64,000 bases of DNA from JBBROS01 sp965213845 (GCA_965213845.1 CBDCAI010000002.1:144944-208943), one strand, 5' to 3'; shown: positions 29,993 to 40,600, numbered from the stretch's first letter. Numbers and translations: made by a program. Notes: a model not told the origin generated them from the letters alone.

Positions 29993-31939
29993 CTATTCGG
30001 CTTCGGCGACCGGCTCCGTGGCGCGGGCGGTGCGGGAGCGTAGCATCATGAAGGCAGGCACGTCGTCCCCGAAGCCCATGACGGATGGCCCGAGGTCGTC
30101 GTCGCGCCGGTAGTGGCGGCGGGGCTCGTCGCGGGGACGCACCCGGTCGTCGTCCCGCGGGCGGGGGGTGCGGGGTTCGTCGCCACCGCTGCGGGCGCGC
30201 GGCTCGTCGTTCCGGGCACGGGGCTCGTCGCCGCGGCCGCGGCCGCGGCCCTGGTCGTCGCGCCGGGCGGGCCGGTCCGTGCGGGGCTCGCGGCGGCGGG
30301 GCGCCTCGGCGGGGGCTGGCGCGGCTTCCATGACGGCGTCGGCAACGTCGGGCTGCGGCGCGTCGACGGGCATCGGCACATCGGCGACCATCGGCGCATC
30401 GGCCGGCTTGCTGCGGCTGCGGCGGGGCTTGCGGAGCGGGGCGTCGCCTTCGCGCGCGGCCTCGCGGACGGGCAGCTTGGCCTTCACCTCGGGCTTCGGG
30501 CGCGTGCGGCCGCCACGGCGGCGCCGGCCGTCATCCTCGCTGAAGGCCAGCAGCTCCATGCCTTCGACGGTGAAGCGCGGGATCTCGGCGCCGACCAGCT
30601 TCTCGATGGCGGAGACGAAGCCGCGATCGTCCGGGGTGGCGAGAGTGAAGGCATGACCGGTCATGCCGGCCCGGCCTGTGCGTCCGATGCGGTGGACGTA
30701 GTCCTCGGCATGGATCGGCACGTCGAAGTTGAACACGTGGCTGAGGCCGCCGATGTCGATGCCGCGGGCCGCGACGTCGCTGCAGACCAGCAGCTGGACC
30801 TCGTTCGCCTTGAAGCGGGCCAGGGTGGCGAACCGCTCGGGCTGGCTCATGTCGCCATGCAGCTGCCCGACGCTCAGGCCGTGGCGCTTCAGCGACTTGA
30901 ACAGGATGTCCACGTCGCGCTTGCGGTTGCAGAAGATCAGCGCGTTCTGTACGTTCTGGCTGGCGAGCAGGCGGCGCAGCGCCTCGCGCTTGTCGAGGTC
31001 GTCCACGACGGTCAGCCCGGCGACGATGGTCGTCGCCACGCTCGCCGGGCGGCTGACCGTGATCTCCTTGGGATTGGAGAGGAAGGCGTCGGCCAGGCGA
31101 CGGATCTCGGGAGCCATGGTGGCGCTGAAGAACAGCGTCTGCCGGTTGCGGGGCAGGAAGCCGACGATCTTCTCGACATCGGGGATGAAGCCCATGTCGA
31201 GCATGCGGTCCGCCTCGTCGATGACGAGCAGGTTCGTGTCGGTCAGCAGCAGGCCGCCGCGCTCGAACAGGTCCATGAGGCGGCCGGGGGTGGCAATCAG
31301 GACGTCGACGCCCTTCATCAGCACCTCTTTCTGGTCGTTCAGGCTCTCGCCGCCGATCAGCAGGGCGTGGGTGAGCTTCAGATACTTGCCGTATTGGACG
31401 AAGTTCTCGGCGACCTGGAGCGCCAGCTCCCGCGTGGGTTCCAGGATGAGGCTGCGCGGCATGCGGGCGCGGGAGCGTCCGGCGGACAGGATGTCGAGCA
31501 TGGGCAGGACGAAGCCGGCGGTCTTGCCGGTGCCGGTCTGTGCGCAGCCGAGCACGTCGCGGCCCATGAGCACGGTGGGGATGGCCTGCGCCTGGATGGG
31601 CGTCGGCGCGCGATAGCCCTTTTCCAGCAGGGCGCGCTGGATCTCGGGCGAGAGTCCGAGCGCCTCGAAGCCGTTCTCCTCCTCCGCTGGGGCAGAGTCG
31701 GGTTCATGGTCCGGTTCGGGCTCATCGTCTCGCGACTCGGCCGCCATCGCCTCGGGGGCCGTCCACTCGGGAGCCGCAACGGGCTCCTCGGCGGCAGGAT
31801 GGTCGACGGCGTCTGCCGCAGGCTCCGCCATAACCGCCTCATGCGGAATGGCGTCCGGACCTGTGGTCTGGATGGGCCCATGCATCGTATCGTCCGCCGG
31901 GGCGGTGGTGTTTTCCATCAAACGCAGGATCTCGTTCAT
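29993..31939 (-). CDS. DEAD-box RNA helicase with charged C-terminal tail
   Basis: A 648-residue ATP-dependent RNA helicase of the RhlE/DeaD type. The N-terminal about 95 residues are acidic and Ala/Pro-rich. The core then shows the Q motif (GYRAPTPIQAQAIP), motif I AQTGTGKT, motif II D241-E-A-D244, motif III SAT and motif VI HRIGRTGRAG. From about 480 to the end lies a disordered tail dense in Arg, Asp, Glu and Pro with RD/RGR repeats, typical of RNA-binding extensions. ATG 31939 was chosen over a later ATG seven codons downstream. Confidence 0.95.
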   Translation of the reverse strand: MNEILRLMENTTAPADDTMHGPIQTTGPDAIPHEAVMAEPAADAVDHPAAEEPVAAPEWTAPEAMAAESRDDEPEPDHEPDSAPAEEENGFEALGLSPEIQRALLEKGYRAPTPIQAQAIPTVLMGRDVLGCAQTGTGKTAGFVLPMLDILSAGRSRARMPRSLILEPTRELALQVAENFVQYGKYLKLTHALLIGGESLNDQKEVLMKGVDVLIATPGRLMDLFERGGLLLTDTNLLVIDEADRMLDMGFIPDVEKIVGFLPRNRQTLFFSATMAPEIRRLADAFLSNPKEITVSRPASVATTIVAGLTVVDDLDKREALRRLLASQNVQNALIFCNRKRDVDILFKSLKRHGLSVGQLHGDMSQPERFATLARFKANEVQLLVCSDVAARGIDIGGLSHVFNFDVPIHAEDYVHRIGRTGRAGMTGHAFTLATPDDRGFVSAIEKLVGAEIPRFTVEGMELLAFSEDDGRRRRGGRTRPKPEVKAKLPVREAAREGDAPLRKPRRSRSKPADAPMVADVPMPVDAPQPDVADAVMEAAPAPAEAPRRREPRTDRPARRDDQGRGRGRGDEPRARNDEPRARSGGDEPRTPRPRDDDRVRPRDEPRRHYRRDDDLGPSVMGFGDDVPAFMMLRSRTARATEPVAEAE

Positions 31940-32165
31940 CGAGGGGTTCTCGGTGCGCCCGGCGCAGCCAAGGCCGGCGGGCACCGCGCACCAAGGCGCG
32001 CACAGGCGGCATATCGGGAAATAGGGCGGAAAAGTCAACCATGACGGTCGCAATGCTGCCGCCCGGCCGGCAGAATCGCGGGGCTTGCTGCGTCAGGGGC
32101 ACATGGTGGTCGGGATTGGGCCCGGCCGCGGGGAACTAAGCTGCTGCCGGAAACGTCTGATCCCG

Positions 32166-34058
32166 ATGACTGACGCTGCACTCGTTGACGCCCGCGTCCC
32201 TGTGGATGCGGACCCCGCCCCCAACACGACGGAACCGCCCGGCAGCCAGCGGATCGAGGACTACGCGCTGATCGGGGATTGCCTGTCCGCCGCGCTGGTG
32301 GGGCGGGACGGCAGCATCGACTGGCTGTGTCTGCCGCGCTTCGACAGCCCGGCCTGTTTCGCCGCCCTGCTGGGCACGCCGGAGCACGGACGCTTCCTGA
32401 TCGCCCCCGCCGATGCCGCGGGGCCGGCGACGCGGCACTACCGCGACGGCAGCCTGGTGCTGGAGACGTTGTTCCGCACCGCATCGGGCGAGGTGGCGGT
32501 CATCGACTTCATGGTGCCGGGCAGCGCGAACAGCAGCGTGGTGCGGATCGTGGAGGGCCGCCGGGGCCGGGTGGACATGCGGCTGGAGCTGGTGCTGCGG
32601 TTCGACTACGGGATCACGATCCCCTGGGTGACGCAGCGGCCGGGCGCCAACGGGATCGTCGCGATCGCGGGGCCCGAGATGGTCATGCTGCGCACGGCGG
32701 TGCCGCTGCACGGCGAAGACATGAAGACGGTGGCCCGCTTCAGCGTCGGCGAAGGCGAGCGGGTGAACTTCGTGCTGACGCACGGCCCGTCGAACCTGAA
32801 GCTGCCGCAGAGCCCGCATGCCGAGGACGCGCTGTTCGAGACGGAGGCGTTTTGGCGCGGCTGGTCGTCGCAGCTGCGCTACGACGGGTTGGCGGCCGAT
32901 GCGGTGAAGCGGTCGCTGACGGTACTGAAGGGCCTGACCTACGCGCCCACGGGCGGGATCGTGGCCGCAGCGACCACGTCGTTGCCGGAGGCGCCGGGCG
33001 GGGTACGGAACTGGGACTACCGCTTCTGCTGGCTGCGGGACGCGGTGCTGACGCTGTTCGCGTTCATGGGCGCCGGCTACACGGCCGAGGCGCAGGCCTG
33101 GGCGGAGTGGCTGCACCGCAGCGTGGCGGGCAGCCCGGCGCAGCTGCAGATCATGTATGGCCTGGGCGGCGAACGGCGGCTGGACGAGGCGGAGCTGCCG
33201 TGGCTGCCGGGCTACGCGGGGTCCCGCCCGGTGCGGACCGGCAACGCGGCCTCGGCGCAGCTGCAGCTCGATGTGTATGGCGAGGTGATGAGCGCCATGC
33301 ACGCGGCCCGGCAGATGGACCTGCTCGACGATACGGATTGGAGCCTGCAGCGCGGCATGCTGGAGCACCTGGAGACGATCTGGGAGCAGCCGGACGAAGG
33401 CATGTGGGAGACGCGGGGCGGGCGGCGCCACTTCACGCTCAGCAAGGTGATGGCCTGGGTGGCGTTCGACCGTGGGATCAAGGATGCCCGTCAGTTCGGG
33501 TTCGAGGGCGACATCGCGCGCTGGGAGGGCATCCGGGACCGCATCCACGACGCGGTCTGCACCCGGGGGTATGACGAGGGCCTGGGCAGCTTCGTACAGA
33601 GCTTCGGCGACACCGCGCTCGACGCCAGCCTGCTGCTGATCCCGATGACCGGGTTCCTGCCGGCGGACGATCCGCGGGTCGTGGGCACGGTCGCGGCCAT
33701 CGAGCGGGACCTGGTGGTGGACGGGCTGGTGCTGCGCTACCGGGCCGAGAAAGGTTCGGACGGGCTGCCCGATGGCGAGGGGGCGTTCCTGGCGTGCAGC
33801 TTCTGGCTGGCGTCGGCCCTGCACATGCAGGGGCGCACGACCGAGGCGCGGGCGCTGTTCGACCGTCTGGTGGCGCTGTGCAACGACGTGGGGCTGCTGA
33901 GCGAGGAGTACGACCCGCGGGCGCAGCGCTTCACGGGCAACTTCCCACAGGCGTTCAGCCATGTGGCGCTGGTGACCACGGCGATGCGGCTCGATGCCGC
34001 GCCGGTCAAGGCCGGGATGGTGGTCGGCGCTCTGGACGCGGCTGGGGCGAAGGGCTGA
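32166..34058 (+). CDS. Glycoside hydrolase family 15 protein (glucoamylase/trehalase-like)
   Basis: A 630-residue protein with an N-terminal beta-sandwich and a C-terminal (alpha/alpha)6 barrel as in bacterial GH15. Diagnostic stretches are RIEDYALIGDCLSAALV, GRDGSIDWLCLPRFDSPACF, NWDYRFCWLRDA, WEQPDEGMWETRGG (acid region) and LLSEEYDPRAQRFTGNFPQAFSH (base region). No signal peptide is seen, so it is probably cytoplasmic. GH15 members of this type act on trehalose, maltose or glucan ends; which one cannot be told. The 31940-32165 interval is the divergent promoter region with the helicase. Confidence 0.92.
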   Translation: MTDAALVDARVPVDADPAPNTTEPPGSQRIEDYALIGDCLSAALVGRDGSIDWLCLPRFDSPACFAALLGTPEHGRFLIAPADAAGPATRHYRDGSLVLETLFRTASGEVAVIDFMVPGSANSSVVRIVEGRRGRVDMRLELVLRFDYGITIPWVTQRPGANGIVAIAGPEMVMLRTAVPLHGEDMKTVARFSVGEGERVNFVLTHGPSNLKLPQSPHAEDALFETEAFWRGWSSQLRYDGLAADAVKRSLTVLKGLTYAPTGGIVAAATTSLPEAPGGVRNWDYRFCWLRDAVLTLFAFMGAGYTAEAQAWAEWLHRSVAGSPAQLQIMYGLGGERRLDEAELPWLPGYAGSRPVRTGNAASAQLQLDVYGEVMSAMHAARQMDLLDDTDWSLQRGMLEHLETIWEQPDEGMWETRGGRRHFTLSKVMAWVAFDRGIKDARQFGFEGDIARWEGIRDRIHDAVCTRGYDEGLGSFVQSFGDTALDASLLLIPMTGFLPADDPRVVGTVAAIERDLVVDGLVLRYRAEKGSDGLPDGEGAFLACSFWLASALHMQGRTTEARALFDRLVALCNDVGLLSEEYDPRAQRFTGNFPQAFSHVALVTTAMRLDAAPVKAGMVVGALDAAGAKG

Positions 34059-34059
34059 A

Positions 34060-34080
34060 CCGCTACTCCGCCGGTAGCGG
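34060..34080. terminator. Hairpin at the convergent GH15/RND junction
   Basis: CCGCTAC (34060-34066) and GTAGCGG (34074-34080) form a perfect 7-bp stem with a 7-nt loop. The hairpin covers the stop region of the minus-strand RND gene and follows the GH15 stop. Confidence 0.45.
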
Positions 34081-37000
34081 CCCGGCGACGATCTTGTTGC
34101 GCCGTCCGCCCGCCAGGCGTTCGAGCGCCAGGTAGACGACCGGGGTCGTATAGAGCGTCAGCAGCTGCGAGACGATCAGGCCGCCGCAGATGGCGATGCC
34201 GAGCGGGCGGCGGAACTCGGACCCGGTGCCGCTGGCCAGCGCGAGCGGGATGGCGCCGAACAGGGCGGCCAGGGTGGTCATGACGATGGGGCGAAAGCGC
34301 TCGCGGCAGGCTTCCAGGATGGCGGCCTGGGCGGGCAGGCCGCGCTCCCGCTCCACCTCCAACGCGAAGTCCACGAGCATGATGCCGTTCTTCTTCACGA
34401 TGCCCATCAGCAGCACGATGCCGATGATGGACAGGATGCCGAGGTCGGACCCCGTGGCCAGCACGGCCAGCAGCGCGCCCATGCCGGCCGAGGGCAGGGT
34501 GGACAGGATGGTGAGCGGGTGGATCCAGCTTTCGTACAGCACGCCGAGCACGATGTAGATGGCGACCAGCGCCGCGCCGATCAGCAAAGGCTGGGTGGCC
34601 AGCGACTTCTGCAGGAACTGGGCGTTGCCGGCGAACTCGGTGTGCACGCCCTCGGGCATGCGGAGTGCGGCGGCCTTCTCCGTCACCAGGGTGATGGCAT
34701 CGCCCTGCGATGTGCCGGGCAGCAGGTTGAAGCTGATGCTGGCGGCGGGGAACTGGCCCTGGTGCTTGACCGAGAGGGGGGCGGTGTTGCGCTCGAGCCG
34801 GACCAGGGTGCCGATCGGGACCTGCGTGTTGCCGCGGCCGGGGACGTAGATGTTGTCGAGCAGCGAGGGGTCGATCTGCAGGCCGGGCAGAGTTTCGAGC
34901 ACGACGCGATACTGATTGCGCTGCGTGTAGATGATGGAGACCTGGCGCTGCGCGTAGGCATTGTTCAGGGCGGTGTCGATCGCATTGACCGAGACGCCGA
35001 GGCGCGACGCGGCCTCGCGGTCGATCACGACGTCGGCCTGGGGGCCCGGACGGTCCTGGTCGCTGGTGACGTCCTCGATCCCCGGGGTGCCCTGCAGCGC
35101 CGCCTCGAGCCGGATGGTCCAGGCGCGCAGCTCCGTCAGGTCCTGGTCGAGCAGCACGAACTGGAAGCCGCTGCCGCCGGACCGCCCGCCGCCGCGCAGG
35201 TCCTGCGCGGAATAGAGGAAGGTCTGGATCCCCGCCATCTGCACGATCTTGGGGCGCAGCCGGGTGATGATCTCCTCGCTGCTGACGCCGCGCTCGGCCG
35301 GCGGCTTTAACGAGACGGTCAGCTGCCCGCGGTTGGACCCTGCGCCGAAGCCGCCGGTGGCGCCGATCGTGCTGCCGACGCTGTCGACGGCGGGGTCCGC
35401 CAAAATCACGTCCACGACCCGGCGCTGGCGCTCGGCCATGGCGGCGAAGCTGATGTCGGGGCTGGCGAGGGTGCCCCCCTGGATCAGCCCGGTGTCCTGG
35501 ATGGGCAGGAAGCCCTTCGGCACCAGGCGATACAGCTCGACGGTGCCCACCACGAGGCCGAGCGTCACCACCAGCATCAGCTTGCGGTGCCGCAGCGCCC
35601 AGTCGAGCGAACGGAGGTAGCGGGCCTGGACGGCGACGAACATGCGGTCGACCCGGGCATCGATGCGGGCCCACAGGCCCCGGGGCGGCCGGCCCGCGCC
35701 GAACACGCCGCACATCATGGGCGTCAGCGTCAACGACACCACGGCCGAGGTGCCGATCGCGACGGTCAGCACGACCGCGAACTCGTGGAACAGCTTGCCC
35801 AGGATGCCGCCCATGAACAGGATGGGGATGAAGACGGCCACCAGCGAGATGCTGATGGAGATGACGGTGAAGCCGATCTGCCGGGCACCGAGCAGGGCCG
35901 CCTCCAGCGCGGGCATGAACTTTTCCTGGTGGCGGTGGATGTTCTCGATCATGACGATGGCGTCGTCGACGACGAAGCCGACGGAGATCGTGAGCGCCAT
36001 GAGGCTGAAGTTGTTGAGGCTGAACCCCAGCAGGTACATGGCCGCCAGCGTGCCGGACAGGCTGAGCGGCACGGTGACGGCGGCGGCGAGCGTGGGCACC
36101 AGGCGGCGCATGAACAGCGCCACGACCATCAGCACCAGGACCACGCTGATGCCGAGCGTGACCTCCACGTCCTGCACGCTGGCGCGGATGGTGCTGGTCC
36201 GGTCGCTGATGGTGCGGACGGTGATGTCGGGCGGGATCCAGGTCAGCAGCTGCGGCAGGACCTCGCGCACCCGGTCGATGGTGTCGATGACGTTCGCGCC
36301 GGCGGACTTGGTGAGCGTCAGCAGGATGGCGGGCTTGCGGCCCTCAGATGCGGCGACCTTGGTGTTGGCGACGCCGTTGATGACGGTGGCGACGTCGCTG
36401 AGCCGGACGACGGCGCCGTTCTGCGACTTCAGCACGAGCGCCGCGTAGTCGGCGGCCTGGCTGATCTGGCCGTTCATCGTCAGGCCCTCGGCGCGGTCCG
36501 GGCCGGAGAAGTTGCCGACGGGGCCGTTGACGTTGCTGCTGCGGATGGCGGTGTAGACGTCCTGGCTGCTGAGCCCGGTAGCGCGCAGGGCGGCGGGGTT
36601 CAGGCGGACGCGGACGGCGGGCTTGTCGGCGCCGTTGACCGTGACCTGGCCGACCCCGTCCACCTGGCTGAGGCGCTGGGCGAGGATGGTGTCGGCGGCG
36701 TCGTACAGCTGGGCGGTGTTGAGCGTGTCGCTGGTCATGGACAGCGTCAGGATGGGGGCGTCGGCCGGGTTGAACTTGCGATAGTATGGCCGGGTCGGCA
36801 GGTCGCTGGGCAGGTCGGTGTAGGCGGCGTTGATGGCGGCCTGCACGTCGTTGGCGGCACCCTCGATGTTCCGGTCGACGTCGAACTGGATGACGATCGA
36901 GGCATTGCCGATGCTGCTGGTGCTGGTGATCTCGGTGACGCCCGGGATCTCGCCCAGGCGGCGCTCCAGCGGGGCGGCGATGCTGGCGGCCATGGTCTCG

Positions 37001-37167
37001 GGGTCCGCCCCTGGCCGCGCGGCGATGACGACGATGGTGGGAATGTCGACGCTGGGCAACGGCGCCACGGGCAGGAAGCGCACGGCGACGGTCCCGGCCA
37101 GCATGAGGCCGATGGCCAGCAGGATGGTGGCCACCGGACGGCGGATGAACGGGGCCGAGAGGTTCAT
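34063..37167 (-). CDS. RND efflux pump inner-membrane subunit (MdtC/MdtB-like), second of a pair
   Basis: A 1034-residue RND transporter of the multidrug (AcrB/MdtBC) class: two repeats of six helices with large periplasmic loops. It starts MNLSAPFIRRPVATILL. TM4 carries the proton-relay pair in SVGFVVDDAIVMIENI. The second-half family motifs GVLYESWIHPLTILSTLPSAG and LMGIVKKNGIMLVDFA are present. Its paralogue upstream (37700-40855) and the MFP and OMP genes suggest an MdtABC-type pump with heteromeric RND subunits. A 532-bp interval with a GIY-YIG gene on the opposite strand separates it from its partner. Confidence 0.94.
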   Translation of the reverse strand: MNLSAPFIRRPVATILLAIGLMLAGTVAVRFLPVAPLPSVDIPTIVVIAARPGADPETMAASIAAPLERRLGEIPGVTEITSTSSIGNASIVIQFDVDRNIEGAANDVQAAINAAYTDLPSDLPTRPYYRKFNPADAPILTLSMTSDTLNTAQLYDAADTILAQRLSQVDGVGQVTVNGADKPAVRVRLNPAALRATGLSSQDVYTAIRSSNVNGPVGNFSGPDRAEGLTMNGQISQAADYAALVLKSQNGAVVRLSDVATVINGVANTKVAASEGRKPAILLTLTKSAGANVIDTIDRVREVLPQLLTWIPPDITVRTISDRTSTIRASVQDVEVTLGISVVLVLMVVALFMRRLVPTLAAAVTVPLSLSGTLAAMYLLGFSLNNFSLMALTISVGFVVDDAIVMIENIHRHQEKFMPALEAALLGARQIGFTVISISISLVAVFIPILFMGGILGKLFHEFAVVLTVAIGTSAVVSLTLTPMMCGVFGAGRPPRGLWARIDARVDRMFVAVQARYLRSLDWALRHRKLMLVVTLGLVVGTVELYRLVPKGFLPIQDTGLIQGGTLASPDISFAAMAERQRRVVDVILADPAVDSVGSTIGATGGFGAGSNRGQLTVSLKPPAERGVSSEEIITRLRPKIVQMAGIQTFLYSAQDLRGGGRSGGSGFQFVLLDQDLTELRAWTIRLEAALQGTPGIEDVTSDQDRPGPQADVVIDREAASRLGVSVNAIDTALNNAYAQRQVSIIYTQRNQYRVVLETLPGLQIDPSLLDNIYVPGRGNTQVPIGTLVRLERNTAPLSVKHQGQFPAASISFNLLPGTSQGDAITLVTEKAAALRMPEGVHTEFAGNAQFLQKSLATQPLLIGAALVAIYIVLGVLYESWIHPLTILSTLPSAGMGALLAVLATGSDLGILSIIGIVLLMGIVKKNGIMLVDFALEVERERGLPAQAAILEACRERFRPIVMTTLAALFGAIPLALASGTGSEFRRPLGIAICGGLIVSQLLTLYTTPVVYLALERLAGGRRNKIVAGPLPAE

Positions 37168-37228
37168 GGGCGGGGGGTCATGGTGTCGGGGCCTACGCGC
37201 GACGCATGTCCGGACCCCACGACCGCCG

Positions 37229-37261
37229 TCATGACCGGGCTTGTCCCGGTTTTCCACGCCG
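37229..37261 (+). repeat. 33-bp palindromic repeat, left copy
   Basis: The segment contains the dyad CCGGGCTTGTCCCGG (37235-37249). Its reverse complement recurs at 37645-37677 with 29 of 33 positions identical. The two copies face each other around the GIY-YIG gene. Similar CCGGGCTTG-type palindromes are common intergenic repeats in alphaproteobacteria. Confidence 0.8.
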
Positions 37262-37358
37262 TGATGGAAGCGCCGGCCTTGCCGACCGACAGCGGAAGGC
37301 CTGCATCCCGCCACTCTCTTGGGCTTGACTGGCGGCGGAGTGACGTGACCCTCGCCCC

Positions 37359-37616
37359 ATGCTGGATGCCTGGGTCTCCATCATGACCGATCGGCCGAAC
37401 GGCAGCTTGTATGTGGGCGTGACGTCCGACCTTGTGCGCCGGGTGTGGCAGCATCGGGAGGTCGTGGAGAGGTTCACGACACAATACGATCTGCACTGCT
37501 TGGTGTACTTCGAGCGGCACGAGACGATTGCGGATGCAGTTCAGCGCGAGAAGAACGTCAGGCAGCGTACGCGAGCTTGGAAGGCTGGGTTGGTCATGCG
37601 GGGTAATCCTGGCTGA
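37359..37616 (+). CDS. Small GIY-YIG nuclease-family protein, probably degenerate
   Basis: An 85-residue protein of the single-domain GIY-YIG family (YhbQ/UvrC-N-like). The core NGSLYVGVTSDLVRRVWQHR includes the second Tyr-x-Gly of the motif and the catalytic-type Arg; VYFERHETIADAVQREK supplies the metal-site Glu region. Family members usually begin with a YVYIM-like strand, but here it reads WVSIM, so the first Tyr of GIY is Ser. The C-terminus stops at RGNPG, where relatives continue NPxW plus a few residues. Both points suggest a decayed gene. It is the only plus-strand gene within the efflux block. Confidence 0.72.
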   Translation: MLDAWVSIMTDRPNGSLYVGVTSDLVRRVWQHREVVERFTTQYDLHCLVYFERHETIADAVQREKNVRQRTRAWKAGLVMRGNPG

Positions 37617-37644
37617 GGTGCGGGACGGGTCTGTGCCCGTTGCG

Positions 37645-37677
37645 CGGCGTGGATACCCGGGACAAGCCCGGGCAAGA
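37645..37677 (-). repeat. 33-bp palindromic repeat, right copy (inverted)
   Basis: Inverted copy of 37229-37261 (29 of 33 identical as reverse complement), containing the dyad CCCGGGACAAGCCCGGG. It lies 22 bases before the stop of the upstream RND gene, in the 82-base gap between the GIY-YIG gene and that gene. Confidence 0.8.
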
Positions 37678-37699
37678 CCAAGTCTTTCAGATGCTCGAT

Positions 37700-40600
37700 T
37701 CATTCCGCAGGTGCCGGAACTTGGCGCGTGAAGCGGAGGCGGGCGCGTTCGAAGAACAGGTAGATGACGGGGGTGGTGTAGAGGGTCAGGATCTGGCTCA
37801 GCAGCAGGCCGCCGACGATGGTGAGGCCCAGCGGGTAGCGCAGTTCGGAGCCGGTGCCGTGTTCCAGCATCAGCGGCAGGGCGCCGAGCAGGGCGGCGGC
37901 GGTGGTCATCATGATGGGGCGGTAGCGGAGGGCGCAGGCTTCGACGATGGCTTGTTCCGGGGTGCGACCGTGCAGCCGTTCGGCTTCGATGGCGAAGTCG
38001 ATCAGGATGATGGCGTTCTTCTTCACGATGCCCATCAGCAGCACGATGCCGACGAGCCCGACGAGCGAGAGGTCCTGCCCGGCCAGCATGAGGGCCACCA
38101 GGGCACCGATCCCGGCCGACGGCAGGGTGGACAGGATGGTGACGGGATGGATCGTGCTTTCGTAGAGCACGCCCAGTACGATGTAGATGACCACGACGGC
38201 GGCGCCGATCAGCCACGGCTCGGATGACAGGCTGGCCTGGAACTCCGCCGCGTCGCCCGAATAGCTGCCGACGATGGTGGGGGGCAGGCCCATCGCCGCC
38301 TCGGCCTGCGCGACCTCGTCCACCGCGTGGCTGAGGCTGGCGCCCTCGGCCAGGTTGAAGCTGAAGGTGATCGACGGGAACTGCGACTGGTGGGTGATGG
38401 CCAGCGGCGCCGTCTCGCGCACGATGCGGGCGATGGCCGAGAGCGGGACCTGGTTGGCGGCCGTGGTCGTGGCGGTGTTGGACCCGGTGGTGGTGCCGTT
38501 GTTGTTGGTGCCGCTGGTGACGTTGTTCAGCACGTTGGTCGCCGGCACCCGCAGGCGCAGCAGGGAGTTGGGGTCGGCCTGCCAGTCCGGGTTGGATTCG
38601 AGTACGACGCGATACTGGTTCGACTGGCTGAAGATCGTGCTGATCTGCCGTTGCCCGAACGCGTCGTACAGCGTGTCCTGCACCGCCTGCATCGTGACGC
38701 CCAGGCGCATCGCCGCCTCGCGATCCACCTCGACGCGGGTGGAGAAGCCGTCGGTCTGCTGGTCCGTGGTCACGTCCTGCAGGTTCGGCATGGTGCGCAG
38801 CTTGTCCAGCAGGCGGGGCGCCCAGGTGTTCAGCTCCTGCGCGTCGGTGTCCATCAGGGTGTACTGGAACTGGGTGCGGCTGATCCGCGCGCCGATCTGG
38901 ATGTCCTGGACCGGCTGCATGAACACCGCCATGCCGGGGACGCCGCCCATCGCCTGCTGCAGCCGCGCGATGACGACCGGGGCGGCGTCGCGGTCGTTGT
39001 GCGGCCGCAGCGCGATGGTCAGTCGCCCGGTGTTGGGCGTGGCGTTGATCGACCCGGCGCCCACGAAGCTCGACACCCCCAGCACGGCCGGGTCCTGGCG
39101 CGCGATCTCGGCCAGGCGGGTCTGCAGCACCTGCATGCGCGGGATGGAGGCGCTCTGCGCGGCCTCGGTCACGGCGATGATCACCCCGGTGTCCTGCTGC
39201 GGCAGGAACCCCTTGGGGATGACGACATAGAGCACGATGGTGCCGACCAGCGTCAGCACGGCCACCAGCAACGTGAGGCCCTGGAAGCGGAGCGCCACGG
39301 ACAGGGTGCGGGCATAGAGGCGGGCGGAGGCCTGGAACCCATGCTCGAACCAGGCGGTCAGGCGGCTCGGCTTCTCGTGCGCGCGAAGGAAGCGGCCGCA
39401 CATCATGGGGGTGAGCGTGAGCGAAACGACGGCCGAGACGACGACCGAGGTGCTGAGCACGACGGCGAACTCGTTGAACAGCCGCCCGACGACGCCCGTC
39501 ATGAACAGCAGCGGGATGAACACCGCGACCAGGCTGATGGTCAACGAGACGATGGTGAAGCCGATCTGCGCCGAACCCTTGTAGGCGGCCTCGAGCGGCG
39601 GGACGCCCTGCTCGATGTAACGAACGACGTTCTCGATCATGACGATGGCGTCGTCGACGACGAAGCCGGTGGCGACGGTCAGCGCCATGAGGCTGAGGTT
39701 GTCCAGGCTGTAGCCGCACAGCGCCATGACGCCGAAGGTGCCGACCAGCGACAGCGGCAGCGCGATGGCCGGGATCAGCGTGGCGCGGGCACTGCGGAGG
39801 AAGAGGTAGATGACGAAGACCACAAGGCCGATGGACAGCACGAGGGTGAACTGCACGTCGTCGACCGAGGCGCGGATGGTTTCCGTGCGGTCGGTGACGA
39901 CCTGCATCAGGATGGCGGCGGGGATGGCGCGCTGCAGGGCGGGCAGCGCCTCCTTCAGGGCGGCGACGGTGGCGACGATGTTGGCGCCGGGTTGCCGCTG
40001 GATGTCGAGCACGACGGCCTGGTGGCCGTTATACCAGCCGGCGACGCGGTCGTTCTCGACGCCGCCGACCACGCTGCCGATGTCGGACAGGCGGACGGGG
40101 GCGGTGTTGCGGTAGGCGACAACCAGGTCCTTGTAGGCGTCGGGCGTGATCAGCTGGTCGTTGGCGCCCAGCGAATAGGCCTGCCGGGGGCCGTCGAAGC
40201 CGCCCTTGGCGCCGTTGACGTTGGCGGCGGCGACGGCGTTGCGGACGTCCTCGAGGCTGAGGCCGTAGGCGGCGACGCGGGCCGGGTCGATCCGGACGCG
40301 CACGGCGGGGCGCTGGCCGCCCTGGACGGTCACCTTGCCGACGCCGTCGATCTGGCTGAGCTTGGGTTGCAGCAGCGTGTCGGCGGCGTCGCTCACCTTG
40401 TCGATCGTGATGCTGTCGGAGGTGAGCGCCAGCGACAGGATCGGCGCGTCGGCGGGGTTCACCTTCGCATACACGGGCGGGTAGGGCAGCGTCGCGGGCA
40501 GGGTGCCGGCGGCGGCGTTGATGGCGGCCTGCACGTCCTGCGCGGCGCTGTCCATCTTGCGCGACAGGTTGAACTGCAGCGTGATCTGGCTCGTGCCCTC

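Larger units (their letters stand above)
37229..37677. mobile_element. Candidate GIY-YIG/palindromic-repeat element inserted between two RND genes
   Basis: Two inverted 33-bp repeats enclose 383 bp holding one GIY-YIG ORF on the strand opposite to the efflux operon. RND subunit genes of this type normally lie next to each other, so the interval looks like an insertion. No target-site duplication was identified and no transposase is present. The mobile interpretation is inference. Confidence 0.4.
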
